This document shows positions 1 to 9,315 of a stretch of 38,498 bases of DNA, piece by piece. Source of the stretch: CAJQND01 sp051010055 (GTDB lineage Bacteria > Pseudomonadota > Alphaproteobacteria > Rhizobiales > CAJQND01); contig JBPCVY010000267.1 of assembly GCA_051010055.1 (NCBI GenBank), positions 1 to 38,498 of the forward strand, read 5' to 3'. Position 1 is the stretch's first letter. Each line of letters starts with the position of its first letter. The translations under genes and the position numbers were made by a program. The notes beneath the pieces were generated by a model, which saw only the letters and a list, made by a program, of their open reading frames with translations, searched no databases and was not told where the DNA came from.

Positions 1-486
1 CCGGGTGATCTTCCTGTCAATATTACCGGCAACGACCTTTAGACCGCTTTCCAGCGCAGCTTCAAGAACCGGTTGATAGATCGCCCAGTTCGGCCAGCCG
101 CGTTTTTCCCAGTCGAGCACATCTCCAAAAGCTTTGGCCGTCACATCCCCGCTTTCGAAAAAGGCATCCATTTTCCCCTGCGCTGATCTTGGCAGCATTT
201 CCAGAACAAGCACCGGGCGGCGGCCCGTAGAGGTAATATCACGGATGAACACCGCCTGCAGCCGGTGATGGTCCGGATTGTCGTGAACCTCACCCAAAAG
301 AACAAGCCGGGCTGCCTGCAGGCGTTTTTCCAACTCATCAGGGTCGATGAACGCCCCGCCTGAATAGATCTTCCCGACAAGCGGATTATCGCGGCCGAGC
401 TTGGATTCCCAAGGGCCAAAGGCGCCAAGCACTGCAATTGCAAAGAATAGAAACGCCAATCGGCTTACACGCTCGAGATGTCTCAT
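1..486 (-). CDS. ChaN-like haem-binding (Cofac_haem_bdg) family protein, 5' part only
   Basis: The reading frame is open from an ATG at 486 to the left window edge, giving 162 residues of a longer protein whose C-terminus lies outside. An AAGGAG Shine-Dalgarno sits about 9 bases before the ATG. Residues 9-24 are hydrophobic (LAFLFFAIAVLG), suggesting export or a membrane anchor; no lipobox cysteine is visible. LLGEVHDNPDHH at residues 63-74 matches the N-terminal signature of the ChaN/PF04187 family, known as iron-regulated haem-binding proteins in some bacteria. The later stretch with VLEMLPRSAQ also fits. The family call is fairly good. The substrate (haem or another cofactor) is inference. 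It is transcribed divergently from the thiamine-diphosphate enzyme gene at 630. Confidence 0.75.
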   Translation of the reverse strand, partial: MRHLERVSRLAFLFFAIAVLGAFGPWESKLGRDNPLVGKIYSGGAFIDPDELEKRLQAARLVLLGEVHDNPDHHRLQAVFIRDITSTGRRPVLVLEMLPRSAQGKMDAFFESGDVTAKAFGDVLDWEKRGWPNWAIYQPVLEAALESGLKVVAGNIDRKITR

Positions 487-629
487 AGAGAAAGCTCCTT
501 CATACCTTCTTAGAGCAAGACACGATCAAATTTAACCTTGGTCTGCATTGGCCGAATTTCCAGCTGGATCAAGTGCAATAAATGGGGCAACTATATCCAA
601 TTACAACAGCTGGGCTGAGGGAGCGGACC

Positions 630-2276
630 ATGCGAACCGGTGGGCAGGTCCTAATTGACACGCTAATTCACAATGGCTTCGACACGGTGTTCGGGGTTCC
701 AGGGGAGAGCTACCTGGAAGCACTTCATGCCATTGCTGAAAAAAGCAATGCCATTCGCTACATCACCTGCCGCCAGGAAGGCGGTGCAGCGTTCATGGCA
801 GAAGCCTACGCCAACACCACCGGCAAACCATCAGTCTGTTTTGTCACCCGTGGGCCTGGCGTCACCAACGCATCCATCGGCGTGCACACCGCGTTTCAGG
901 GCTCAACCCCCATGGTGCTCCTCATCGGCCAGGTGCCGCGCGGGCAAATGGAACGGGAGGCATTTCAGGAAATCGAATACCGCACCATGCTGGCGCCATT
1001 GACAAAATGGGTGGCCCAGATTGAAGATGCTGCGCGCATCCCTGAGATGCTGACAAGGGCCTTGCGCACCGCCGTATCAGGACGCCCTGGCCCTGTGGCC
1101 CTGGCATTGCCGGAAGACATGCTGGCAGATGAAACAAATGCGCCCGACATTACGCCTTATGTGCGCACTGAGCCCGCCCCTGACCGCATGTCGATGATCG
1201 AACTGCGCACCCTATTGCGCCATACCGAGAAACCTTTGCTGCTTCTTGGCGGCACCGGCTGGACGCAAGCCGGGCGGGAGAACATCACCGAGTTTGCAGC
1301 CAACAATGCCTTGCCAGTGGCAACAGCATTCCGCCGCCAGGATTTGTTTGCAAATGACCATGAGTGCTACATCGGCAATCTCGGTTTTGGCGGTGCACCT
1401 TTTCCGAATGAGTATGCTGAAAAGGCCGATCTCATTATCGCCGCCGGCACCCGGCTGGGCGGTGGCACAACCCTGCACTACAAACTCATAACTGCCCCGC
1501 AGGCGAAACAAAAAATTGTCCATGTGCACCCCGGTGCGGAAGAGCTCGGCCGCGTTATCCAGCCGGAACTGGCAATTCAATCTGATGTGAACTCTTTTGC
1601 ACATGCCGCGGCGATGATGGGCAAGTGTCGCAAAGGCGCAATGGCGGCGAACCGCAAGCAGGCGCGCAAGGCCTATCTGGACAGTCTTGAGCTGAAACCG
1701 CAACCAGGGCCGGTGGATATGGCCGCCGTCATGGCCTGGCTGCGTGAGGCCCTGCCCCGTGATGCCATCGTGACGAACGGGGCCGGCAATTTCGCCGACT
1801 GGCCAAACAGGTTTTATTCCTACCGTTCCCATGGAACGATACTTGCGCCGGTTTCCGGCGCGATGGGATATGGCGTTCCGGCAGCGGTAGCGGCAAAGCT
1901 CGCCTATCCCGAACGTACCGTTTTGTGCTTTGCCGGTGATGGCGACTTCCTCATGAACGGACAAGAATTAGCGACTGCAATGCGATATGGCGCAAGCCCG
2001 GTGATACTTGTCATCAACAATTCCATGTATGGAACAATCCGGATGAACCAGGAACTCAAACATCCCGGTACTATTTCCGGCACTGGATTAACCAACCCGG
2101 ACTTCGCTGCGTTCGCCCGCTCTTTCGGGGCTTTTGGCGAAACGGTCACCAGCACCGATGAGTTTTATCCGGCCATTGAGCGAGCTTTTGCTTCAGGAAC
2201 GGCAGCGGTAATCGAGCTTCTCGTGGGCCGCGATCATCTTGGCCCGGATATGACCGTATCAGAGTTGTCACACTAG
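630..2276 (+). CDS. Thiamine-diphosphate-dependent enzyme, acetolactate-synthase-like
   Basis: About 548 residues with the three-domain layout of the acetolactate synthase/pyruvate oxidase superfamily. The N-terminal pyrimidine-binding domain carries FGVPGESY with the cofactor-activating glutamate at residue 26. The middle domain has a Rossmann-like GTRLGGG stretch. The C-terminal pyrophosphate domain has the GDGDFLMN...NN metal/diphosphate motif. I chose the ATG at 630 because GAGGGAG precedes it and family members begin here. An in-frame ATG at 582 would add 16 residues with no ribosome site. The true substrate is unknown: this broad family includes acetolactate synthases, decarboxylases and lyases, and no small regulatory subunit gene (ilvH) is adjacent. 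It is followed after 66 bases by an SDR gene, so the two probably act in one pathway on a 2-keto acid or aldehyde. Confidence 0.88.
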   Translation: MRTGGQVLIDTLIHNGFDTVFGVPGESYLEALHAIAEKSNAIRYITCRQEGGAAFMAEAYANTTGKPSVCFVTRGPGVTNASIGVHTAFQGSTPMVLLIGQVPRGQMEREAFQEIEYRTMLAPLTKWVAQIEDAARIPEMLTRALRTAVSGRPGPVALALPEDMLADETNAPDITPYVRTEPAPDRMSMIELRTLLRHTEKPLLLLGGTGWTQAGRENITEFAANNALPVATAFRRQDLFANDHECYIGNLGFGGAPFPNEYAEKADLIIAAGTRLGGGTTLHYKLITAPQAKQKIVHVHPGAEELGRVIQPELAIQSDVNSFAHAAAMMGKCRKGAMAANRKQARKAYLDSLELKPQPGPVDMAAVMAWLREALPRDAIVTNGAGNFADWPNRFYSYRSHGTILAPVSGAMGYGVPAAVAAKLAYPERTVLCFAGDGDFLMNGQELATAMRYGASPVILVINNSMYGTIRMNQELKHPGTISGTGLTNPDFAAFARSFGAFGETVTSTDEFYPAIERAFASGTAAVIELLVGRDHLGPDMTVSELSH

Positions 2277-2342
2277 CGGGACGCGACGATTAAAAGGATT
2301 TGAACCGGATCGAAGAAACAATATTGGAGTTAGGGAAGAACA

Positions 2343-3095
2343 ATGAACAGTTTTGATCTTGATGGACAGGTGGCAATTGTGACCGGGGGGGCGCAAGGCA
2401 TTGGTTATGCTATTGCCGAAAGGTTGGTTAAATCAGGCGCCAAGACCGCCCTGTGGGACATGGATGAAAGCCTTGCTGAGGAGGCGGCATCAACGCTGCG
2501 ATTATCTGGTGAAGCAATTGCGGTGCAGGTTGATGTGACCGACCCGGAAGGCATTGAGGCTGCCCTGGCTGAAACCCGATCCCAGCTGGATGATGTTTCG
2601 ATTGCGGTCAACAGCGCCGGCATTGCCGGAATGAACACCACTGTCGATGAATACCCGATTGAAGAATGGCAGCGGGTTATCGAGATCAATCTCAACGGAA
2701 CATTCTATGTCAACCGGGCCGTGGTCCCCAGAATGAAAGGGCGCGGCTATGGCCGCATCGTTAATATTGCGTCCATTGCCGGCAAGGAAGGCAACCCAAA
2801 CGCGTCCGCCTATTCGGCCTCCAAAGCAGGCGTAATCGCTCTTACTAAATCCCTGGGCAAGGAATTGGCGGGAGAAGATATTGCGGTGAATTGCGTAACG
2901 CCAGCGGCGGCCCGCACTCGCATTTTCGATCAAATGACCGAAGAGCACATTAACTATATGCTGGAGAAGATTCCCCGCGCCCGCTTTGTTGAGGTGGATG
3001 AAATAGCAAGCATGATTACCTGGATGGTATCGGCCGAGAATTCGTTCACCACCGGCGCGGTTTTCGATCTCTCAGGCGGGCGGGCAACGTACTAG
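2343..3095 (+). CDS. Short-chain dehydrogenase/reductase (FabG-like SDR)
   Basis: A 250-residue classical SDR. The cofactor motif TGGAQGIG is at residues 14-21, followed by NSAG (the NNAG position), a serine in IVNIASIAG, and the catalytic YSASK with Tyr157 and Lys161. The C-terminus is the usual FDLSGGRATY type. GGGAAG sits just before the ATG. Asp39 in the WDMDE stretch after beta-strand 2 suggests a preference for NAD(H), which is inference. It lies 66 bases after the thiamine-diphosphate enzyme on the same strand, so co-transcription is likely. It converges on soxG, with only 8 bases between the stop codons. The substrate cannot be read from sequence. A housekeeping fatty-acid FabG role is unlikely because no acyl carrier protein or fab genes are nearby. 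Confidence 0.88.
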   Translation: MNSFDLDGQVAIVTGGAQGIGYAIAERLVKSGAKTALWDMDESLAEEAASTLRLSGEAIAVQVDVTDPEGIEAALAETRSQLDDVSIAVNSAGIAGMNTTVDEYPIEEWQRVIEINLNGTFYVNRAVVPRMKGRGYGRIVNIASIAGKEGNPNASAYSASKAGVIALTKSLGKELAGEDIAVNCVTPAAARTRIFDQMTEEHINYMLEKIPRARFVEVDEIASMITWMVSAENSFTTGAVFDLSGGRATY

Positions 3096-3103
3096 AGAGC
3101 TTA

Positions 3104-3724
3104 CTAAAGAATCTCGTAGCCGAACTCGGCGGACATTTCCGTCAGCCATTCCCAGAAACTCTCCGAAAAGCCGCGGAAGAGTGAAAGCTCGAACTCGTCT
3201 TCACCGGTTTGGGCGATATGCACGCCCACATGGGCCATCTGGGTTACCGCGCATTTTCCAGGTCCAAACGCGCGCGGGTGCAAATCAACCGGCGCGCCCT
3301 TGGCCAGCACCTTGCGGGAATCAGCCCCCGAAATTGTGATGACCACACGGCCATGGCTCTGGTCTGAGATGGATGCAAGCCCTTTGAGCTTCTCTGACAG
3401 GGTTTCATAAAGTGCGCCGGGTGCGGTTTCCTGCCGGACGGCATAATATTGCCCGTCGCCGCACCAGTGCAAATCGAGGCCACGTGCATGGGTTGATGCA
3501 CCGGCTGCCGGGCACGCCAAGGAAAAGTGTTTCTTCAGCGCTTGCGAAAGAGCTCGCGCTTTTCCCTTACGTGTAATGATCGTGGCAATTTCTACCGGCT
3601 GGCGCACGCCGAGCCGTACCCCCGGCGCGCTATCGTGTGCTGCGCCAAACCGGCCTTGCACCAAAATTCCCTCAAGCGGGCCGCTCCGGGAAGGCAGCGT
3701 GTTGTTTCTACTTCCACTAGCCAT
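3104..3724 (-). CDS. soxG: Sarcosine oxidase gamma subunit
   Basis: This is the last gene of soxBDAG. The product, about 206 residues from the Met at 3724, is the small gamma subunit of heterotetrameric sarcosine oxidase. It resembles the folate-binding fold of the aminomethyltransferase family and packs against the alpha subunit. Visible features are the N-terminal SRSGPLEG, the VRLGVRQPVEIATIITRKG stretch and the C-terminal FSESFWEWL helix. The start at 3724 overlaps the soxA stop by 8 bases and has AAGGAG about 13 bases upstream. An in-frame ATG at 3748 is possible but lacks a ribosome site. Identity rests partly on position, because gamma subunits are poorly conserved. Confidence 0.87.
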   Translation of the reverse strand: MASGSRNNTLPSRSGPLEGILVQGRFGAAHDSAPGVRLGVRQPVEIATIITRKGKARALSQALKKHFSLACPAAGASTHARGLDLHWCGDGQYYAVRQETAPGALYETLSEKLKGLASISDQSHGRVVITISGADSRKVLAKGAPVDLHPRAFGPGKCAVTQMAHVGVHIAQTGEDEFELSLFRGFSESFWEWLTEMSAEFGYEIL

Positions 3725-6659
3725 GGAGCTTTTCGTTCTCCTTGTCATAGAACACCGGGTGGCACACCTCGGCCATCATGTGAATGTTGCGCAATCCATC
3801 CCACACGCGCACCACCTCGCCATGGCGCCCTTGTCCGCCTTTCAGGAAACCAAGGGCAATCCACTGGCCAACCATGGGTGAATAGGCAACCGAAGTTACA
3901 TAGCCCTGATCGTTGACCATGGAAGCGTCTTCACCCTTTTTGAGCAGATGGGAACCGGACCTGATCTGGTCGCCTTTGTTCACCGGTTTCAACCCGACAA
4001 CCTGCTCCCGGTCCGACCGGTGGAAGGCATCGCGTGTAGCCATCATGCGGCCAATATAGTCTTTCTTCGACGACATCATGCCGCCAAGACCAAGATCATA
4101 AGCTGTGGATGTTCCGTTCAGCTCACCCCCTGCCACATGGCCTTTTTCAATGCGCATGACCGACAGGGCCTCGGTGCCGTAGGGAGCAATGCCAAACTCT
4201 TCGCCGGAATGCATGACGGCTCTGGCAACCGCATCCCCATAGTCCGCCGGTACAGAAAGCTCATAGGCAAGCTCTCCTGAGAAGGAAATCCGGAAAAGAC
4301 GGCCCTTGATGCCACCCAAAACGCTCACCGGACGCGCGCCCATGAATGGGAACGCCTCATCGGATAAATCGACATCAACGATCTTTTTCAGGGTTTTGCG
4401 CGCATAGGGGCCGGCCACCGCCATCTGTGCCCATTGTTCCGTTACCGAAACATATTGCACATCAAGTTCTGGCCATAATGCCTGATGGCAGAACTCCATG
4501 TTGCTCATTACCCGGGCGGCGTTTGCCGTGGTGGTGGTCATGAAGTAATGGTCTTCGGCAAGACGGCTGGCCGTGCCGTCATCGAAAACGATGCCGTCTT
4601 CACGCAACATCAACCCATAGCGGGCCCGTCCAACCTTCAGGAGTTTCCAGCCATTGCTGTAAAGCCGGTTCATGAACTCCGGTGCGTCTTTGCCCTGCAC
4701 ATCAATTTTGCCCAGGGTCGAAACGTCGCAAATGCCAACCTTGGAGCGGGTGGTTTCCACCTCGCGGATGACGCTTTCGAGCCAGGTTTTCTCGCCGAGC
4801 TGCGGGAACCATTGGGAGCGGTACCAAAGGCCGGTCTCTACAAAAACGGCGCCCAAATCTTTCGCCCATTCATGGAGCGGGGTTTTGCGCACCGGCTGGA
4901 AATGATGGCCCGTATGGGCACCGGTTATCGAGCCGAACGAGACGGGCACATAGAACGGGCGGAATGTGGTTGTGCCAACTTCTGGAATGGATTTGCCGGT
5001 GGCCTCGGCGAGGAGGCCAATTGCATTGATGTTCGAAAGTTTGCCCTGGTCTGTGGCCATGCCGGTGGTGGTGTAACGCTTGGCAAGCTCCACATCCCGG
5101 TAGCCTTCACGCGCGGCAAGCGGAATGTCCTTGGAAGTTACGTCGTTCTGAAAATCAACGAACGCTTTCCCGGTAGCTCCTTCCACGTACCATAACGGCG
5201 TGATGGTGAATTCATCATCGCTGTTTGACATCGGTACGGTTTGGCGCTTCGGCTTAAACCCGGCACCCGATGCTGCGCGGGCGCCTTTTTCAGCGCCGTC
5301 TTTAAGACATGCTGCCAGGGAAAAGTGGCCTGCGGATGCCCCTGCTGCGATAAGCCCATCGCCCACATCAGGCGTAACAAATGCATTGATCGCTTCATTC
5401 CACTCAGGCTTTGCACCGCGATGGCATGCGAGATGCACCCTGGGATTCCAGCCGCCGGATATTGCTACAAAATCGCAATTGATTGCCCCGTGGTTGGTTT
5501 TGATTTCCTTGATGTCCTTGGCGCCCTTTACATCGAATATGGCAGCGCCAGAGATAAGGTTGCCGGAGAAATCTTGCGGGGCCTCGGCATCTGCGCGGGA
5601 ATCCAGCACTGAGGCAACATCAATGCCGTTTGCAGCCAGATGCTCAGCTGTTTGATAGCCCGATGAGTTGTTTGTGAACACAACCCCTGTACGCCCCGGG
5701 GCAACCCCAAAGCGGTTCGCATAGGTGCTGGCGGCGGTAGCTTGCATCACGCCAGGCCGGTCGTTCCCACCAAACACAAGCGGGCGCTCTTCAGCGCCGG
5801 TTGCCAGAACCGCCCGCATTGCGATGATGCGCCAATAACGCTCCACAGGTTCGTGGGCAGACGGCACTGCAACATGCTTGTTCACCCGCTCGACGGCCCC
5901 GAAAATGTTACCGTCATACCAGCCGAATGCGGTGGTGCGGGCCATGATGGTTACATCCGGGTTGGCTTCCAGTTCGCCGATGATACCGGCAGCCCACTCA
6001 ACACCCGGCTTGCCAGCAATCTCATGGGTTTCATGTAAAAGCGCACCGCCGGGGCGGGCATCTTCATCAACCAAAATCACCCGCACACCGGCGCGCGCTG
6101 CAGCATGTGCCGCCATGAGCCCTGAAGGCCCGGCGCCAATGACGAGCACATCACAATGTGCATAGGCTTTTTCATACCTGTCCGGGTCTGGTTCATAAGT
6201 AGCTGATCCAAGACCGGCGGCGCGGCGGATGAGCGGTTCGTAGATTTTTTCCCAGAACGCTTTCGGCCACATGAATGTCTTGTAGTAGAACCCGGCGACA
6301 AAGATGGATGAGGCAAGCGAGTTCACCGCGCCCACATCGAAATCAAGCGATGGCCAGCGGTTCTGGCTGCGGGCAACCAACCCTTCATAAAGCTCCACCG
6401 TTGTGGCGCGGGTGTTGGCCTGCTTGCGCCCGCCTTCGCCCACTTCCATCAACGCATTGGGCTCAGAAGATGAGGCGGTAACAGGCCCACGCGGGCGGTG
6501 ATACTTGAAGCTGCGGCCCATTATCATCTGGCCGTTGGCCATCAGGGCCGAGGCAAGGGTGTCGCCCTGCAATCCCTGAAACGGTTTGCCGTCGAATGTG
6601 AAATTGAGGGGCGCATCACGGTCGACAAGGCCGCCGGAGGGCAAACGGAAGCTCGTCAA
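3717..6659 (-). CDS. soxA: Sarcosine oxidase alpha subunit
   Basis: A 980-residue alpha subunit of heterotetrameric sarcosine oxidase, which oxidises sarcosine to glycine, H2O2 and, with tetrahydrofolate, 5,10-methylene-THF. An N-terminal ferredoxin-like domain (FTFDGKPFQGLQGDTLASALMANG region, residues 18-43) is followed by a dinucleotide-binding domain with DVLVIGAGPSGLMAAHAA near residue 170. The C-terminal third is a GCV_T-like folate-binding domain (SFSGELAYELSVPADYG region). The start is a TTG that overlaps the soxD stop (TTGA) and has AAGGGGG about 9 bases upstream. The N-terminus from that codon matches family starts. Length is normal for the family. It forms an operon with soxB, soxD and soxG. 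Confidence 0.96.
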   Translation of the reverse strand: MTSFRLPSGGLVDRDAPLNFTFDGKPFQGLQGDTLASALMANGQMIMGRSFKYHRPRGPVTASSSEPNALMEVGEGGRKQANTRATTVELYEGLVARSQNRWPSLDFDVGAVNSLASSIFVAGFYYKTFMWPKAFWEKIYEPLIRRAAGLGSATYEPDPDRYEKAYAHCDVLVIGAGPSGLMAAHAAARAGVRVILVDEDARPGGALLHETHEIAGKPGVEWAAGIIGELEANPDVTIMARTTAFGWYDGNIFGAVERVNKHVAVPSAHEPVERYWRIIAMRAVLATGAEERPLVFGGNDRPGVMQATAASTYANRFGVAPGRTGVVFTNNSSGYQTAEHLAANGIDVASVLDSRADAEAPQDFSGNLISGAAIFDVKGAKDIKEIKTNHGAINCDFVAISGGWNPRVHLACHRGAKPEWNEAINAFVTPDVGDGLIAAGASAGHFSLAACLKDGAEKGARAASGAGFKPKRQTVPMSNSDDEFTITPLWYVEGATGKAFVDFQNDVTSKDIPLAAREGYRDVELAKRYTTTGMATDQGKLSNINAIGLLAEATGKSIPEVGTTTFRPFYVPVSFGSITGAHTGHHFQPVRKTPLHEWAKDLGAVFVETGLWYRSQWFPQLGEKTWLESVIREVETTRSKVGICDVSTLGKIDVQGKDAPEFMNRLYSNGWKLLKVGRARYGLMLREDGIVFDDGTASRLAEDHYFMTTTTANAARVMSNMEFCHQALWPELDVQYVSVTEQWAQMAVAGPYARKTLKKIVDVDLSDEAFPFMGARPVSVLGGIKGRLFRISFSGELAYELSVPADYGDAVARAVMHSGEEFGIAPYGTEALSVMRIEKGHVAGGELNGTSTAYDLGLGGMMSSKKDYIGRMMATRDAFHRSDREQVVGLKPVNKGDQIRSGSHLLKKGEDASMVNDQGYVTSVAYSPMVGQWIALGFLKGGQGRHGEVVRVWDGLRNIHMMAEVCHPVFYDKENEKLHG

Positions 6660-6967
6660 GACTTGCGCCCCCTTAATTTTGCCGTCGGCTTTTTCTTCGC
6701 TTTCGCTTTTCTTTCGGACGCCAGTGAGACAGCATAGACTTCATGGGTTGCCGTGTTGCGCTCAACAATGAGCCAGGAACGGCAACCGCCCCCATGATGC
6801 CAATATTCTGACAATCGCCCGCGCGGATTATCGCGCTCATAAACATAGGCGAACCATTCATCCATTGAACCGGGATCATTGCTTTCAGGCCGCTTCAGAT
6901 TGGCATCACCAAGCATGGTGAACTCTTCCAATGGCCGCTCGCCGCACAGAGGGCATTTGATAATCAC
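6656..6967 (-). CDS. soxD: Sarcosine oxidase delta subunit
   Basis: A 103-residue protein with CPLCGERP at residues 5-12 and HHGGGCRSWL near residues 58-67. This Cys/His arrangement matches the zinc-binding delta subunit of heterotetrameric sarcosine oxidase. The C-terminus is basic and lysine-rich (KAKAKKKPT). The start is a GTG with a strong AGGAGGG six bases upstream. It sits between soxB (11-base gap) and soxA (4-base overlap), the canonical B-D-A-G order, so translational coupling to soxA is likely. Confidence 0.95.
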   Translation of the reverse strand: MIIKCPLCGERPLEEFTMLGDANLKRPESNDPGSMDEWFAYVYERDNPRGRLSEYWHHGGGCRSWLIVERNTATHEVYAVSLASERKAKAKKKPTAKLRGRKS

Positions 6968-6978
6968 TCTGAACCCTC

Positions 6979-8229
6979 CTAATGCAAGTTGGGCGTTGCG
7001 CCCATACCTTTTTCATCAATCATGTCGCCGGTGCGGAACCGGTCGAGCCGGTAGGCGGCGTTCAATTCATGGGGCTCGTCCTTGGCGATGGTGTGGGCAA
7101 AGCACCAGCCAGAGGCAGGCGTTGCCTTGAAGCCGCCATAGCACCATCCGCAATTGAGATAGAGCCCTTCAATATGGGTCTTGTCGATGATCGGCGAACC
7201 ATCCATGGACATGTCCATAATGCCGCCCCATGAGCGCAGAGCGCGCACCCGCGATACGCCGGGGATCATGGCCACACCGGCCTCAATCACATGCTCCACC
7301 ATCGGCATATTGCCCCTACGGGCATATGAGTTGTAGCCGTCAATATCACCGCCGAAAACCAGCCCGCCCTTATCGGACTGGGACACATAAAAGTGGCCTG
7401 CGCCAAATGTGATGACACCGGGGATATAGGGCTTGAGCCCTTCGGATACGAAAGCCTGCAGCACATGGCTTTCAATGGGAAGGCGCATGCCCACCATTGC
7501 GGCAATTTCCGAGGAATTGCCAGCGGCCGCCAAACCGACCTTTCTTGCCCCAATGTAACCGCGGGAGGTTTCAACCCCCTTCACCTTGCCGCCTTCAACG
7601 CGGATGCCTTTAACCTCGCAGTTCTGAATAACATCGACACCGCGGCTGTCCGCCCCGCGGGCATAGCCCCAGGCCACCCCGTCATGGCGCACCGTGCCGC
7701 CGCGCGGTTGCAAAAGCCCACCCTGAATGGGGAAGCGGGCATTGTCGGAATCAAGAAACGGCGCCATGTCGCGCACCTGTTCGCGGTCGAGTAGTTCTGC
7801 GTCCACACCGTGAATGCGCATGGCATTGCCGCGCCGGGCAAATGCATCGCGCTGCGGGTCGGAATGAAAAAGGTTCAACACCCCGCGCTGGGAAACCATG
7901 GCGTTAAAATTGAAATCCTGCTCAAGACCCTCCCAAAGTTTCATGGACCATTCATAGAAAGGTTCGTTGCCGGGAAGCATGTAGTTCGACCGGATGATGG
8001 TTGTGTTGCGTCCCACGTTGCCGGAGCCAAGCCAGCTCTTTTCCACTACCGCCACATTGGTGAGCCCATGCACTTTGGCAAGATAGTAAGCGGTTGCCAA
8101 GCCGTGGCCACCGCCTCCGACGATCACAACATCATACTCTTTCTTTGGGTCCGGCTCGCGCCAGGCAGGCGCCCAGTTCTTGTGGCCGGAAAGGGAATTC
8201 CGCAAAAGGGAGAAGATGGAGTACTTCAT
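6979..8229 (-). CDS. soxB: Sarcosine oxidase beta subunit
   Basis: A 416-residue FAD-dependent amine oxidoreductase subunit. The start MKYSIFSLLR at 8229 is the standard family N-terminus; an ATG 15 bases earlier is also in frame. The FAD-binding motif IVGGGGHGLATAYYLAK is near residues 36-52. GGTVRHDGVAWGYARGAD contains His182, which aligns with the histidine that covalently binds FMN in characterised heterotetrameric sarcosine oxidases. The C-terminus contains NCGWCYGGFKATPASG, as in the family. It is the first gene of soxBDAG and is transcribed divergently from the GbdR-like regulator. The usual partners glyA, folD and purU are not in this window. Confidence 0.96.
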   Translation of the reverse strand: MKYSIFSLLRNSLSGHKNWAPAWREPDPKKEYDVVIVGGGGHGLATAYYLAKVHGLTNVAVVEKSWLGSGNVGRNTTIIRSNYMLPGNEPFYEWSMKLWEGLEQDFNFNAMVSQRGVLNLFHSDPQRDAFARRGNAMRIHGVDAELLDREQVRDMAPFLDSDNARFPIQGGLLQPRGGTVRHDGVAWGYARGADSRGVDVIQNCEVKGIRVEGGKVKGVETSRGYIGARKVGLAAAGNSSEIAAMVGMRLPIESHVLQAFVSEGLKPYIPGVITFGAGHFYVSQSDKGGLVFGGDIDGYNSYARRGNMPMVEHVIEAGVAMIPGVSRVRALRSWGGIMDMSMDGSPIIDKTHIEGLYLNCGWCYGGFKATPASGWCFAHTIAKDEPHELNAAYRLDRFRTGDMIDEKGMGATPNLH

Positions 8230-8348
8230 CGCGCTGGCCTGCATTGTCAGGGCCTGCTTGACCCGATTGCATTTATATTGCCGTTAATCTTGCGGGATTG
8301 CACGCACGTGTCTTTTCTGTTTGAGCCGTTTATGTGCATAATTGAGCC
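8230..8348. promoter_or_regulatory. Divergent promoter region between soxB and the GbdR-like activator
   Basis: This 119-base gap separates two divergent start codons and must hold the promoter of soxBDAG. By analogy with GbdR systems the AraC-type activator would bind here. I could not identify an operator with confidence. The call rests on gene arrangement only. Confidence 0.45.
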
Positions 8349-9308
8349 ATGGAAGAGCTCTCACCTGCAGCACCGCAAACAATCGGCTTCCTTCTGGTTC
8401 CAGGATTTGCGCTTATGTCTTACGCCTCGGCGGTGGAACCATTGCGGGCGGCGAACCTGTTTGCCGGACGCGAGCTCTACCGTTGGGTGCATATCAGCCC
8501 TGAACCCGAAAGCGTAGCCGCCTCTTGCGGGGCCAACGTGCCGTGCGCGGCCAAAGTGGGGGATGAGGTTTTCCCTGATATGGTTCTGGTGTGTGCGGGC
8601 GGCAACCCGGCAGCGTTCGATCATGGGCCCACATTTGCCTGGCTGCGCCGGCTCGCCCAACGCGGCGTTGCCATTGGCGGGGTGTCGGGCGGGCCGTTCA
8701 TTCTTGCCAAGGCAGGGCTCATGGGCGGCCACCACATGACTATCCACTGGGAGCACGCGCCGGCCCTGGCGGAGAGCTTTCCAGACCTTTTGCTCACCCG
8801 TTCCCTGTACATTATTGACCGCAAGCGGCTTACCTGCGCAGGCGGAGTGGCTCCACTTGATATGATGCACGCCCTTATTGCCGAGCGCCATGGGGCAGAA
8901 CTTGCAACCCAGGTTTCCGACTGGTACCTGCACACTCAAATCCGCCCGCCCGGCGGCCCGCAACGCGCTTCCATGACGGAACGCTATGGAGTGCACAGGG
9001 CAGAACTCATCGCTGCCCTTGAACTGATGGAAAACAATATTGCAGAACCACTATCGCGGCAGGTGGTGGCAGACAGGGTTGGCCTTTCCACCCGGCAGCT
9101 GAACCGGTTGTTTGCCAGCCAGTTGAACTTAAGCTTCTCGCGCCATTACCGAAGCATCAGGCTGGAACGGGCGCGCGAACTACTGGTTCATTCGACATTA
9201 CGCCTGAGTGAGATTGCCCTGGCCTGCGGCTTTGCCAATGCCAGTCATTTCTCACGGGATTTCAAAGCAACGTTCGGGCACACGCCGGGCGAGGCCCGGC
9301 GCGCTTGA
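8349..9308 (+). CDS. GlxA-family AraC-type transcriptional activator (GbdR-like)
   Basis: A 319-residue regulator with an N-terminal DJ-1/PfpI-like domain (about residues 10-175, with GVSGGPFILAKAGLM and TIHWEHAPALAESFP) and a C-terminal AraC helix-turn-helix pair (about residues 215-317, with VADRVGLSTRQLNRLF and IALACGFANASHFSRDFK). The layout and the WEHAPALAE and CAGGVAPLDMM stretches resemble GbdR, which in Pseudomonas senses glycine betaine or dimethylglycine and activates sox and dimethylglycine genes. The gene is divergent from soxB, so regulation of sarcosine oxidase is a strong contextual inference. The effector is not visible in sequence. Confidence 0.87.
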   Translation: MEELSPAAPQTIGFLLVPGFALMSYASAVEPLRAANLFAGRELYRWVHISPEPESVAASCGANVPCAAKVGDEVFPDMVLVCAGGNPAAFDHGPTFAWLRRLAQRGVAIGGVSGGPFILAKAGLMGGHHMTIHWEHAPALAESFPDLLLTRSLYIIDRKRLTCAGGVAPLDMMHALIAERHGAELATQVSDWYLHTQIRPPGGPQRASMTERYGVHRAELIAALELMENNIAEPLSRQVVADRVGLSTRQLNRLFASQLNLSFSRHYRSIRLERARELLVHSTLRLSEIALACGFANASHFSRDFKATFGHTPGEARRA

Positions 9309-9315
9309 AAACGCT

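Noticed and set aside
1212..1964. A 250-codon frame antisense to the thiamine-diphosphate enzyme gene.
   Set aside because: It is a long shadow of a strongly supported gene on the other strand. It shows no domain features.
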